From the NCBI RefSeq assembly GCF_031656215.1, contig NZ_CP134228.1:4359001-4423000 (forward strand): a stretch of 64,000 nucleotides of DNA, read 5' to 3'. The DNA comes from Mesorhizobium koreense. GTDB lineage: Bacteria > Pseudomonadota > Alphaproteobacteria > Rhizobiales > Rhizobiaceae. Both the position numbers and the translations under genes were made by a program. The notes under the pieces were generated by a model, which saw nothing but the letters and a program-made list of their open reading frames with translations, made no database searches and was not told the origin of the DNA. How positions within the stretch are numbered: the first letter of the stretch is position 1; every line of letters starts with the position of its first letter. Below, one piece after another: positions 8,861 to 17,026 of the stretch.

Positions 8861-9526
8861 ATGACTAGAATGCTAGTGGTTTTCGCAAGATGGCGGCAAG
8901 CATCCGCTTCTATCCTTATCGGACGAGTTAGCTGTGCGGGGCAGTTCTTGTTGACGCGGACAATCGCAGGGCTGGCCTTGGCGACGCTCCTGACGACGGG
9001 GGCGGCTTCGGCGTCGTCCTTCGTCACGCCCGCGCCCATGACCGCGAAACTCGGCCCTTCCATGATCATGCTCGGCGGACCGGCCATCAAATCGGCGACC
9101 GCGAGCAATCGGACCAAACCAGCCGAAACCATCGCCGCCGCGATTGACGAAGCGCCGCTCGATTATCCGTTCCCCGGCAGCAAAGGCAGCGCCGGGCTCA
9201 CGCCTGCCGGCGATGCCGAGTTCGTGCGCGTGAGCGCCTCCATCATCGCCATGGCCGAACCGGAACCGTGGGTCAGCTTCGAACAGGTCGCGGCGGTGGA
9301 CAAGGACACGGACGACAGCGAGGCCGAGCGGCGTCGCGAGTTTTTCGGACCCCTACCGACAGTGATCCGCGGCGGCGTGGTTGACAATGGCGGGTCGGCG
9401 CCAGCCACCGTTCCAGCCGCTTCCTCGCAGTCCGCATCCTCTTCACGGCAACCGCAGAATAAGCCCAACACGCCCCCGCCGGCGCCGCTGCCCGCCAGCA
9501 TCGTCCCGCAAACAAAAATCCAGTAG
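8861..9526 (+). CDS. Hypothetical exported protein
   Basis: A 221-residue frame. The first 30 residues lack conservation cues, whereas an in-frame TTG at 8951 would give a clean signal peptide (TRTIAGLALATLLTTGAASA), so the true start may be there. The mature part has no recognised fold. Its last 60 residues are rich in Ser, Pro, Ala and Gln (QNKPNTPPPAPLPAS), suggesting a flexible tail in the periplasm. It is divergent from tsaC and convergent with glyS, 20 bases apart. Function unknown. Confidence 0.55.
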   Translation: MTRMLVVFARWRQASASILIGRVSCAGQFLLTRTIAGLALATLLTTGAASASSFVTPAPMTAKLGPSMIMLGGPAIKSATASNRTKPAETIAAAIDEAPLDYPFPGSKGSAGLTPAGDAEFVRVSASIIAMAEPEPWVSFEQVAAVDKDTDDSEAERRREFFGPLPTVIRGGVVDNGGSAPATVPAASSQSASSSRQPQNKPNTPPPAPLPASIVPQTKIQ

Positions 9527-9546
9527 CTGCGTCAGCCGCCGGGCTT

Positions 9547-11913
9547 TCAGCCGGCTATTCGGGAGAAATCGGCGACCTGGCCTGTCGCTTCGCGAATGCG
9601 CGCCAGAAGCGCAAGGCGGTTGGCGCGCACGGCCTCATCCTCGGCGTTCACGAGTACTTCCTCGAAGAAGGCATCGACCGGCCCGCGCAGCGCGGAAAGC
9701 GCGCGCATGGCGGCGGAAAAGTCCTGCTTTCCAATGGCTTCGCCGGCTTCCTTCTCAGCCTGATTCACCGCCGCGAAGAGCGCTTTTTCGCCCGCTTCGG
9801 CGAAAAGCGCCGGATCGACAGCGGCGGCGATGCGCGTGCCCTTCTTCTCCTCCGCCGCAAGGATGTTCGCCGCGCGTTTGGTGCCCGCGAGCAGGTTCTT
9901 GCCGTCCTCGGTGTCGAGGAAGGTGGAAAGGGCTTCCACCCGGCGGACGATCAGGAGGAGATCGTCGTTCGATGAAAGCGTGATCTCCCCCCTTGAGGGG
10001 GAGATGCCCGGCAGGGCAGAGGGGGGTGCACCGGCGACGGTTTCCCTCCCCTCTGTCGGTTTCACCGACATCTCCCCCTCAAGGGGGGAGATTCCGCTCG
10101 CCAACACCGCGTCGATCAGGTCATGCCGCGCACCTTGATCACGCAGATAAACTTTCAAGCGATCGTGGAAGAAGGAGAGGAGGTCCCTTTCGGCCCATTT
10201 CGAGAGCCCCAGCCGCACCCCATTCTCGACCAATATCCGAATCACGCCCAGCGCCGCGCGCCTCAGCGCATAGGGATCCTTCGACCCCGTCGGCTTCTCG
10301 TCGATGGCCCAGAAGCCGGTGAGCGTGTCGAGCTTGTCGGCCAGCGCCACTGCGATCGATACCGGATCGCCCGGCACGCGATCAGACGGGCCCTGCGGCT
10401 TGTAGTGTTCCTCGATCGCTGTGGCGACGGAGGGATGCTCGCCCTGCAGTGCCGCGTAGGTGCGGCCCATCTGGCCCTGAAGCTCGGGGAACTCGCCCAC
10501 CACTTCGGTCTGCAGATCGGCCTTGGCGAGGATGGCGGCACGGCGGGCAAGCTTCGGATCGGCGCCGACGACCGGCGCCAGTTCCTCCGCCAGCCGTGCG
10601 ATGCGCTCGACGCGCTCGCCTTGCGTGCCAAGCTTTGCGTGGAAGGTGACGCCGAGATGGTCGAGGCGGGCCATGCGCTGGTCGAGCGGCTTCTTCAGGT
10701 CGAGGCCGAATTTTTCAGCCGAAGCCTTCAGCCGGTCGAGGTCAGGCAGGTCGGCCTGGTCCGTCTTCCAGAAATGCAGCGCGTCGGACAGGCGCGCCCG
10801 CACTACCTTGCCGTTGCCGCGCGCGATCTCCGCACCGTCGTCCTTCGCCTCGATATTGGCGGTGAGGAGGAAATGGTTGGAGAGTTGCACCGAGTCCCCC
10901 TCCCCCTTGTGGGGAGGGGTTAGGGGTGGGGGTATATCGGCACGGCCGTTACCCCTACCCGCGGCTTCGCCGCGACCTCCCCACAAGGGGGAGGTGGGCC
11001 GGGTGACAAAGCATTTCTGGTTGGCTCTGATCGTCAACCGCACGATCTCGGAGGGGATCGACAGGAAATCCTCCTCGAATTCTCCCATCAGCACGACCGG
11101 CCATTCGACCAGCCCGGAAACCTCTTCCAGCAGGCCCTCGTCCTCGACCAGTTCCAGCCCACGCGCGAAGGCGAGGTTCCTGGCGTCTGCAAGGATGATC
11201 TCCTTGCGCCGCCCGCCGTCGAGCACGACCTTCGCAGCCTCGAGCCTGGCCACGTAATCGTCGAAGCGGCGCACGGTGATCGCGCCCGGCGCGTGGAAGC
11301 GATGGCCGTAGGTGACGTTGCCGGCGCGGATACCGTCGATCTCGAAATCGACGACCACGGGCTCTTCGGTCTCAGGGCCGAAGGTGCAGAGGATCGATTG
11401 CAGCGGCCGCACCCAGCGCAGCGCCTCGCCGCCGCGCCCCTCGACAGCGCCGTAGCGCACACCCTTCGGGCCGGAGGCCGCGCCCCAGCGCATGGATTTC
11501 GGCCACGGGAAGTTGCGGATCACACCGGGCAGCAGGTCGGCGATGATCGCTTCCGCCGCCCTGCCCGGCTTCGAGATTACGGCCACATAGAAATCGCCCT
11601 TTTTCGGGTCGGTGCGGATTTCGGCTTCTTCCACAGAGGAAAGCCCGGCCGAGCGCAGAAACCCCTGCACGGCCTGCTCGGGCGCCTTTGTCGAAGGTCC
11701 CTTGCGCTCCTCGCGCACATCGCGGGAACGAACCGTCAGCCCGCGCACATCCAGCGTCAGCCGACGCGGCGTCCAGTATTCGCGCGCCGCCTCATAGGTC
11801 AGCCCGGCATCGACCAGGCCGTCGGTGACCAGCTTCTTCAAATCGCCGGCGGCCTTGCGCTGCATGCGGGCAGGGATTTCCTCGGAGCGGAGTTCGAGCA
11901 GAAGGTCGGGCAT
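9547..11913 (-). CDS. glyS: Glycyl-tRNA synthetase beta subunit, carrying two palindrome-encoded insertions
   Basis: Beta chain of the alpha2beta2 bacterial glycyl-tRNA synthetase; it binds tRNA-Gly and partners GlyQ. The start is ATG 11913 ([18 protein letters not shown], the family opening) with GGAAG upstream; an upstream in-frame extension is not homologous. The 788 residues exceed the roughly 690 usual for the family. The excess comes from two low-complexity segments, about residues 305-343 and 607-645, that translate palindromic repeats, each keeping the frame open. Flanking sequence on both sides (NQKCFV...[29 protein letters not shown]) is canonical. It is separated from glyQ by an isochorismatase-like gene and vapBC. 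Confidence 0.96.
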   Translation of the reverse strand: MPDLLLELRSEEIPARMQRKAAGDLKKLVTDGLVDAGLTYEAAREYWTPRRLTLDVRGLTVRSRDVREERKGPSTKAPEQAVQGFLRSAGLSSVEEAEIRTDPKKGDFYVAVISKPGRAAEAIIADLLPGVIRNFPWPKSMRWGAASGPKGVRYGAVEGRGGEALRWVRPLQSILCTFGPETEEPVVVDFEIDGIRAGNVTYGHRFHAPGAITVRRFDDYVARLEAAKVVLDGGRRKEIILADARNLAFARGLELVEDEGLLEEVSGLVEWPVVLMGEFEEDFLSIPSEIVRLTIRANQKCFVTRPTSPLWGGRGEAAGRGNGRADIPPPLTPPHKGEGDSVQLSNHFLLTANIEAKDDGAEIARGNGKVVRARLSDALHFWKTDQADLPDLDRLKASAEKFGLDLKKPLDQRMARLDHLGVTFHAKLGTQGERVERIARLAEELAPVVGADPKLARRAAILAKADLQTEVVGEFPELQGQMGRTYAALQGEHPSVATAIEEHYKPQGPSDRVPGDPVSIAVALADKLDTLTGFWAIDEKPTGSKDPYALRRAALGVIRILVENGVRLGLSKWAERDLLSFFHDRLKVYLRDQGARHDLIDAVLASGISPLEGEMSVKPTEGRETVAGAPPSALPGISPSRGEITLSSNDDLLLIVRRVEALSTFLDTEDGKNLLAGTKRAANILAAEEKKGTRIAAAVDPALFAEAGEKALFAAVNQAEKEAGEAIGKQDFSAAMRALSALRGPVDAFFEEVLVNAEDEAVRANRLALLARIREATGQVADFSRIAG
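9983..10092. repeat. Palindromic element inside glyS (type C)
   Basis: A 110-base element bounded by perfect 23-base inverted repeats (9983-10005 and 10070-10092); each arm is itself nearly palindromic (ATCTCCCCCCTT / GAGGGGGAGAT). Between them lies a short hairpin GCCCGGCAGGGC and a G-run. It is read in frame as part of GlyS. The same 23-base unit and inner hairpin recur in the intergenic element at 58114-58293. Confidence 0.9.
10899..10994. repeat. Palindromic element inside glyS (type B)
   Basis: About 96 bases bounded by perfect 19-base inverted repeats (10899-10917 and 10976-10994, CCTCCCCCTTGTGGGGAGG and its complement), with an inner GGGGT...ACCCC pairing and a GCGGCTTCGCCGC hairpin. 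Translated in frame in GlyS as a Pro/Gly/Arg-rich insert around residues 305-343. No second copy was seen in this window. Confidence 0.88.
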
Positions 11914-11979
11914 TTGAAAAGGTCTTCCGGTTTGCGCGTCCGCCCTACCAAGGCCGATTGCGCTTGTCACCATTAGCTC

Positions 11980-12020
11980 TATATATAAGCGATATATGTT
12001 GCCGATATCAGTTATCGTGA
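11980..12020 (+). promoter_or_regulatory. Probable vapBC promoter/operator
   Basis: An AT-rich island in otherwise GC-rich DNA between the divergent glyS and vapB starts. It contains ATATAT-AAGCG-ATATAT (11981-11997) and GATA...TATC half-sites (about 12004-12015). VapB-type antitoxins usually repress their own promoter by binding such inverted repeats. The exact promoter elements are not clear. Confidence 0.45.
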
Positions 12021-12027
12021 GATAGCC

Positions 12028-12243
12028 ATGCGCACCCTTATCAACATGGACGAGAAGCAGATTCGCGAACTCGACCGTCTGGCGAGAAACCAGAACCGGT
12101 CCCGCGCGTCGGTCGTTCGCGATGCCGTTTCCGACTATCTGCAACGCCAGACAACGGACGCCCGGAAGGATGCATTCGGCCTTTGGGGCCGGCGAAAGGT
12201 CGATGGCCTGGCCTATCAGGAAAAGATGCGCGGCGAATGGTGA
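12028..12243 (+). CDS. vapB: Ribbon-helix-helix antitoxin
   Basis: A 71-residue antitoxin. The N-terminal 45 residues form a ribbon-helix-helix DNA-binding domain: a strand (MRTLINMDE) then two helices ([13 protein letters not shown] and [13 protein letters not shown]), as in CopG-family autoregulators. The C-terminal third ([24 protein letters not shown]) would wrap the toxin. It overlaps vapC by seven bases, typical of toxin-antitoxin pairs that need coupled synthesis. It is transcribed against glyS and glyQ, within their interval, which suggests later insertion. Confidence 0.85.
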   Translation: MRTLINMDEKQIRELDRLARNQNRSRASVVRDAVSDYLQRQTTDARKDAFGLWGRRKVDGLAYQEKMRGEW

Positions 12244-12602
12244 AAGCGCTTTTCGACACCAACATCCTCATCGACTATCTCAACGCGGTGCCGCAAGCCC
12301 GCAATGAATTCGGCCGCTACGAAGCGATCAGCATCAGCGTCATAAGCTGGATGGAAGTGCTGGTCGGTGCCCCTCCGGAAGTGGAAGAGGCGACGCGCGC
12401 CTTCCTCGCCGGCTTCGGCATGATCGAACTCGATCGTGAGGTCGCCGAGCGCGCCGTCTCGCTGCGCAGGGAACATGGAATCAAGCTCCCAGATGCCATC
12501 ATCTGGGCAGCGGCTGACATCCATTCGCTGCTGTTGGTGACCCGCAATACGAAGGATTTCGGCGAAGACACACCCGGCATCCGTGTGCCGTACGTACTCT
12601 AG
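12237..12602 (+). CDS. vapC: PIN-domain toxin ribonuclease
   Basis: A 121-residue PIN-domain endoribonuclease of VapC type. All four acidic metal ligands can be placed: Asp in [10 protein letters not shown] (residue 6), Glu in ISWMEVLVG, Asp in [11 protein letters not shown] and Asp in [10 protein letters not shown]. Many VapC toxins cut tRNA or rRNA; the target here is unknown. The ATG at 12237 overlaps the vapB stop. Its stop lies 11 bases from the stop of the convergent isochorismatase gene. Confidence 0.87.
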   Translation: MVKALFDTNILIDYLNAVPQARNEFGRYEAISISVISWMEVLVGAPPEVEEATRAFLAGFGMIELDREVAERAVSLRREHGIKLPDAIIWAAADIHSLLLVTRNTKDFGEDTPGIRVPYVL

Positions 12603-12613
12603 AAATCCCTACC

Positions 12614-13198
12614 TTAAACCAGCGCCTCGGTATCGCAGACAATGGAAAACCGATCGGCGAGCGCGGCAAGCTCGGCGCGATGGAGATCGGCAGCCGAGAT
12701 ATCGCCCCTTCCGGTTGGCAGGTCGCGCGTGGCGCAGGCATCCGCCGCCACGGTCGTCTGGTAGCCGAGGTCGAGCGCGGCGCGCGCGGTGGAAGACACG
12801 CACATATGCGTCATGAAGCCGGCCAGCACGAGCCGCTTCGCGCCCATGGATTTCAGGGTCTCGTCCAGCGTCGTGCCCGCGAAGGCATTGGGCAGCGGCT
12901 TTTCCACCACCGTCTCGCCAGCCTTTGGCGCGGCTTCGTCGGCGATGGCGAATGCCTTCGTCGCCGGATCGAAGAGGGCGCCCGCGCGGCCGCGATGCTG
13001 GACATGGATTATCCGGCCGCCATCGGCACGCGCCCTTTCGAGCAGCCGCGCGATGTTCCGGAGTGCCGGCTTAACGCCGGTCAGCGGCAGCTTGCCGTCT
13101 ACATACTCGTTCTGCGCGTCGATGACGATCAGCACAGTGTCCGAAAGCTTCGGCGGGGTCAGGTCCGCACCCGCCATCCCAAGCAAGGTCTTCGCCAT
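12614..13198 (-). CDS. Isochorismatase-family cysteine hydrolase
   Basis: A 194-residue cysteine hydrolase of the isochorismatase/nicotinamidase superfamily. The catalytic triad can be placed: Asp in LIVIDAQNEY (about 27), Lys in VVEKPLPNAFAGT, and Cys in AGFMTHMCVSSTARAA with the usual cis-peptide environment. The start ATG at 13198 shares a base with the glyQ stop (TGATG), so it is translationally coupled to glyQ. A longer upstream frame only reads glyQ DNA in another frame. Substrate unknown; members cleave amides such as nicotinamide or N-carbamoyl compounds. Confidence 0.88.
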   Translation of the reverse strand: MAKTLLGMAGADLTPPKLSDTVLIVIDAQNEYVDGKLPLTGVKPALRNIARLLERARADGGRIIHVQHRGRAGALFDPATKAFAIADEAAPKAGETVVEKPLPNAFAGTTLDETLKSMGAKRLVLAGFMTHMCVSSTARAALDLGYQTTVAADACATRDLPTGRGDISAADLHRAELAALADRFSIVCDTEALV

Positions 13199-14148
13199 CA
13201 GGCCGCTTCCCTTTTCATGTTCATGCCGCCGGCTTCGGTCTGGAGGAACGCCTCGCCGCAAGCCTTGGCGAGATTGCGCACGCGCAGGATGTAGTTCTGC
13301 CGCTCGGTCACCGAGATCACCCCGCGCGCATCGAGCAGGTTGAAGGCGTGGCTGGCCTTGATGCACTGGTCGTAGGCAGGCAGCACGAGCTTGTGCGGCC
13401 CATTATGGGTCGGCGCCCCTGCCTTGAGCAGCGCCGTGCATTCCTTCTCCGCGTCGTCGAAATGCCTGAACAGCAACCCGGTATCGGCGAATTCGAAGTT
13501 GAAGCGCGAATATTCCTGCTCGGCCTGTAGGAAAATATCGCCATAGGTGATCCTGTCGGCCCCTTCCAGTCCATTGAAATTCAGGTCGTAGACGCGGTCG
13601 ACGCCCTGGACATACATCGCCAACCGCTCCAGCCCGTAGGTCAGCTCGCCCGAAACAGGCGCGCATTCGATGCCGCAGACCTGCTGGAAATAGGTGAACT
13701 GCGAAACCTCCATGCCATCGCACCAGCATTCCCAGCCGAGCCCCCAGGCGCCGAGCGTCGGGCTCTCCCAATCGTCCTCGACGAAGCGGATATCGTGCAG
13801 AAGGGGGTCGATGCCGATCGCCCCCAGCGAGCCGAGATAGAGTTCCTGCAGATCCGGCGGGTTGGGCTTCAGGATCACCTGATATTGATAATAGTGTTGA
13901 AGCCGGTTGGGATTCTCGCCGTAGCGGCCGTCCTTCGGCCGCCGGGAGGGCTGCACATAGGCCACGTTCCACGGCCTCGGCCCGAGCGAGCGCAAGGTTG
14001 TCGCCGGATGGAAGGTACCGGCGCCGACTTCCATGTCGTAAGGCTGCAGGATGACGCAGCCATAGGCCGCCCAATATTCCTGAAGCGTCAGGATCAGGCC
14101 CTGGAACGAACGGCTCGGGTGCAGATGGTCGGGCAGGTTTCCGGTCAC
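13198..14148 (-). CDS. glyQ: Glycyl-tRNA synthetase alpha subunit
   Basis: Catalytic alpha chain that activates glycine and charges tRNA-Gly. The class II core is intact: [13 protein letters not shown] at the N-terminus, [52 protein letters not shown] and [11 protein letters not shown]. The frame is open to 14247, but family alignment begins about residue 36 of that frame, so the GTG at 14148 is preferred, giving 316 residues (family about 300). The start is uncertain. The stop overlaps the isochorismatase start. glyS lies about 1.3 kb downstream on the same strand, separated by vapBC. Confidence 0.95.
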   Translation of the reverse strand: MTGNLPDHLHPSRSFQGLILTLQEYWAAYGCVILQPYDMEVGAGTFHPATTLRSLGPRPWNVAYVQPSRRPKDGRYGENPNRLQHYYQYQVILKPNPPDLQELYLGSLGAIGIDPLLHDIRFVEDDWESPTLGAWGLGWECWCDGMEVSQFTYFQQVCGIECAPVSGELTYGLERLAMYVQGVDRVYDLNFNGLEGADRITYGDIFLQAEQEYSRFNFEFADTGLLFRHFDDAEKECTALLKAGAPTHNGPHKLVLPAYDQCIKASHAFNLLDARGVISVTERQNYILRVRNLAKACGEAFLQTEAGGMNMKREAA

Positions 14149-14363
14149 GGGATGCTCTGGCAGCTTGAAAACTGCGCACGTCCTAGAGCCTTTCCCCGCT
14201 GGAGGGAAGAGGTCGCCCAAAGGTTCGCTCGCAACGGCGTTCCTCACGATTGCTCGCGCAAACGTGATCGCAAAGGTTGAACGACGGGAGGAAGATCGCT
14301 CGTTTCTATTCGTGACCGCGGTTAGCCGGGCCGTATCACCTGCCGATCAAAAGGAACCCATAG

Positions 14364-14672
14364 ATGAAATCCGTCATCTCAGCTTTTTCCTCAGCCATCA
14401 TGATCGCCCTCGCCGTTTTCGTCGTTTCCGTGACATCCGCTTCCAAGGCGGCCGCCGACGCGGCCGGCGAGACAACCGACCCGACAACCGGTTATCGGTG
14501 CGTCAGTCCGGGCTGTATGAGCGTCAGGTTGCCTGATGCCGACTGCATATGTGTCAAGCGCAACCCGGGCGAGACGGATGCAAGAAAAGTCCTCCTCGCC
14601 TGCTCGACCAGGGAAAGCGGACATTGGGTCGCCTGCCCGGTCAAGCCGCGCTATGGTATCCCGACTCGATAA
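14364..14672 (+). CDS. Small Cys-rich exported protein, copy 1
   Basis: A 102-residue precursor with a signal peptide (MKSVISAFSSAIMIALAVFVV..., cleavage probably near ASKAAADA). The mature part has six cysteines in the pattern C-x4-C-x9-C-x-C-x16-C-x9-C, and shares with the next gene the blocks VRLPDADCIC, NPGETDARK and GHWVACPVK-x2-YGI. AAAAGGAA precedes ATG 14364. The even cysteine count fits disulfides in the periplasm or outside. No family is recognised and function is unknown. Confidence 0.65.
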   Translation: MKSVISAFSSAIMIALAVFVVSVTSASKAAADAAGETTDPTTGYRCVSPGCMSVRLPDADCICVKRNPGETDARKVLLACSTRESGHWVACPVKPRYGIPTR

Positions 14673-14712
14673 GGCCGACCCTGAACTTGCCGCCATTGCA
14701 GGAGTGTAGAGA

Positions 14713-15030
14713 ATGAAAACCAGCGAAATCCGCTCAATGCGCATGCTTGTCGCAGGGCTCGCTGCGGCCGGCGCCGCACTGCTCCTTGTCGCATCCGCCG
14801 CGTGGGCCGACGAATTTCCGGGCGGCCGCGAGAACCGCGACTGGGTCACCGGCCTTCAGTGCGTCGGCACCTGCCAAACCGTTCGCCTGCCGAACGCCGA
14901 TTGCATCTGCCGCAAGATGAATCCCGGCGAAACCGACGTGCGCAAGCTGGAACTGCAATGCTGGGGCATGGAGCACGGCCGCTGGGTAGCCTGCCCGGTG
15001 AAATCGCCCTACGGCATAACGGTGAACTGA
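14713..15030 (+). CDS. Small Cys-rich exported protein, copy 2
   Basis: A 105-residue tandem paralogue of the gene at 14364-14672, 40 bases downstream. It has a signal peptide (residues 1-33, ending AAWA-DEF) and the same six-cysteine scaffold: C-x3-C, then VRLPNADCIC, NPGETDVRK, a Cys, and GRWVACPVK. The mature halves are more alike than the signal peptides, so the conserved scaffold is under selection. A strong inverted repeat at 15041-15076 follows, so the pair probably forms one transcript. Confidence 0.65.
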   Translation: MKTSEIRSMRMLVAGLAAAGAALLLVASAAWADEFPGGRENRDWVTGLQCVGTCQTVRLPNADCICRKMNPGETDVRKLELQCWGMEHGRWVACPVKSPYGITVN

Positions 15031-15040
15031 CGGCTATCCG

Positions 15041-15076
15041 GCCGTCATCAACCCTGAGGAAGAAGTTGATGACGGC
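15041..15076. terminator. Bidirectional hairpin between convergent genes
   Basis: A perfect 12-base inverted repeat (GCCGTCATCAAC, loop of 12, GTTGATGACGGC) sits between the stop of the Cys-rich pair and the stop of the convergent TPR gene. There is no clear T-run, so it may stall or protect transcripts rather than terminate strictly. Confidence 0.6.
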
Positions 15077-15086
15077 ATAAGCCAAA

Positions 15087-16880
15087 TCAGCTCTTGCGGC
15101 CGTCATCCTTGCCGTCCTTGTCCTGGGCGGCAGGCGAATTCTCCGGACTTTCGGCGGCCTTTTTCGGCTCGATCGGCGGCAGGCCCTCGGCAAGCTTCTT
15201 CTGGACGCTGGCCAGCGTCTGCGGGTCGGGATGCATGTCGCTCGCATGGCGCCACTGGTAGCTCGCCTCGAGCTTGCGGCCGACGCGCCACAACGCATCG
15301 CCGAGATGGTCGTTCAAGACCGGGTCCTCGGGTTTCAGCGAGACGGCGCGCTGCAACTGTACCAGCGCATCCTGGTAGCGACCGAGCTTGTAGTAGGCCC
15401 AGCCCAGCGAATCGACGATGTAGCCGTCGCTCGGGCGCTGGTCGACGGCCTTGCGGATCATCTTGAGGCCGTCCTCGAGATTGATGTCCATGTCGATCCA
15501 GGAATAGCCGAGATAGTTCAGGACCTGCGGCTGGTCCGGCGAAAGCTTCAGCGCTTCCTTGAAATTGGGCTCCGCCTTCGGCCATTCCTTCAGCCGCTCA
15601 TAAGCGATGCCGCGACGGTAGAAGATCGTCCAGTTGTCGGCGGTCGGATTGGGAATACGGGCGACGGCCTTGTCGTAGAGTTCGGCGGCGGAGCGGTAGT
15701 CCTCCTTCGCCGCATAGACGCCGCCGAGCGCCAGGTAGGCCTTCATGTCGTCGGGATCCTGCGCCAGCACGGTCTTGAGGTGCTCTATCGCCTCATCGTG
15801 GCGGCCTATATCGGCGAGATCGAGCCCGACCTGCATCTCCGCCACACGCTTCATCGGCGAATCGGGCGATATGCGCTTGAAGAAGGCAATCGCCTCCTCG
15901 GTGTTCTTCTGCTGGTCGGCCACGACGCCGAGTTGGAGCAGGAGGTCGTTGCTCTTCGGCGCGAGCACCAGCGCGTATTCGAGATAGAGGCGCACGAAAT
16001 CCTCGCCGCCGGAGCGGTTGAGCGCCGCGCCGAGATCGAGCAGCACCTCGGCCGCGCCATCGTTGACGCTTCCGATCATCGGCTGAACGGTGGCGCCTGC
16101 CTTTATCTCCTTGCGGAGCGCGGTGATCGGCAGTCGGTCGGGCGCGAACTCGTCCGCCTTGTCGAGCACGGCGAGCGCCTCGTCCTTCTTGCCGGAACGG
16201 TAAAGCAGGCGGGCATAGGCCTCGGCCGCGCGCATATAGGTATCGGGCGCGGCGGCGCCGGCGGGCGCGTTGTCGAGCGTTTCCTTGTAAGCGGCCTCGG
16301 CGTCGGTCTTGCGGCCGGCAAGCTCTGCGATGAGCGCGCGATGGTAGGAGACGAAGAGCGTATACCACTCCGGCCCGTCGAGCTTCTTCAGATAGGAGAG
16401 CGCCTCGCCCGTATGCCCCTCTCCCTCCTTCGCCCAGCCGGTCATGATGCCGGTGATAAGCTTGTCGAGGTCGGATTCCATCGCCAGCTTCAGCCAGTTC
16501 TCGGCGTCGCCGTACTTCTTGTCGCGGAAGGAATCGACCGCCAGCGCCAGCCTCGAAAAACGCTCGACGCGGGCGACCTTCTTCAGCTTGCGGGCGTAGG
16601 GCAGCGCCCGGTCGAACTGGCCGTTCGAGATCAGCGAGACCATCAGGTTCTGCTGCAGATTTTCATTATCGGGATCGAAGGAAAGCGCGCGCGTGTAATA
16701 GGCGATGGCGTTCGGAAGGTCGCCGTCCGCCTCGGCGACACGGGCGGCGAGAAAGGCGCCGGCGAGTGTATCCGTACCGAGATCGCCAGCCTCCTTGCTG
16801 GCATGCGCAGGCAGGGCGGCTACCAGCATCGAGGAGGCGAGCAGCAATGTCGCGATCAGTTTTCCGCTTGCCTGCGGCAT
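15087..16880 (-). CDS. Exported tetratricopeptide repeat protein
   Basis: A 597-residue protein with a signal peptide (MPQASGKLIATLLLASSMLVAALPAHA) and then many TPR units, for example AIAYYTRALSFDPDN near residue 60 and ALVQLQRAVSLKPEDPVLNDHLGDALWRVG near 510. It is therefore a periplasmic or outer-membrane-associated scaffold. The C-terminal 30 residues are charged and disordered (KKAAESPENSPAAQDKDGKDD). TPR proteins of this size in rhizobia are often lipoprotein-like envelope factors, but no lipobox Cys is seen. It lies 146 bases downstream of the octaprenyl diphosphate synthase start-distal region on the other side of a short gap and may have its own promoter. Confidence 0.8.
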   Translation of the reverse strand: MPQASGKLIATLLLASSMLVAALPAHASKEAGDLGTDTLAGAFLAARVAEADGDLPNAIAYYTRALSFDPDNENLQQNLMVSLISNGQFDRALPYARKLKKVARVERFSRLALAVDSFRDKKYGDAENWLKLAMESDLDKLITGIMTGWAKEGEGHTGEALSYLKKLDGPEWYTLFVSYHRALIAELAGRKTDAEAAYKETLDNAPAGAAAPDTYMRAAEAYARLLYRSGKKDEALAVLDKADEFAPDRLPITALRKEIKAGATVQPMIGSVNDGAAEVLLDLGAALNRSGGEDFVRLYLEYALVLAPKSNDLLLQLGVVADQQKNTEEAIAFFKRISPDSPMKRVAEMQVGLDLADIGRHDEAIEHLKTVLAQDPDDMKAYLALGGVYAAKEDYRSAAELYDKAVARIPNPTADNWTIFYRRGIAYERLKEWPKAEPNFKEALKLSPDQPQVLNYLGYSWIDMDINLEDGLKMIRKAVDQRPSDGYIVDSLGWAYYKLGRYQDALVQLQRAVSLKPEDPVLNDHLGDALWRVGRKLEASYQWRHASDMHPDPQTLASVQKKLAEGLPPIEPKKAAESPENSPAAQDKDGKDDGRKS

Positions 16881-17026
16881 GTCATCCCTTTCCTGTGCCG
16901 AAACGCCGCCCGCGCGGTCGGATTCTATCGGGCATTCAAGCGGCGAAGCATGGCCTTTTTGCGATGAAGGTCAATCTGGCTGACCGTCGCGCCAACGTCG
17001 ATAGACTCAAGATACGAGGCAAACCT

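Noticed and set aside
9547-11913. glyS as a pseudogene because of insertions
   Set aside because: Both insertions keep the frame, all conserved blocks are intact, and the gene is normally essential with no second copy in view.
11914-12144. Extension of glyS by 77 codons
   Set aside because: It would run into the vapB gene and promoter, and GlyS proteins begin at [12 protein letters not shown].
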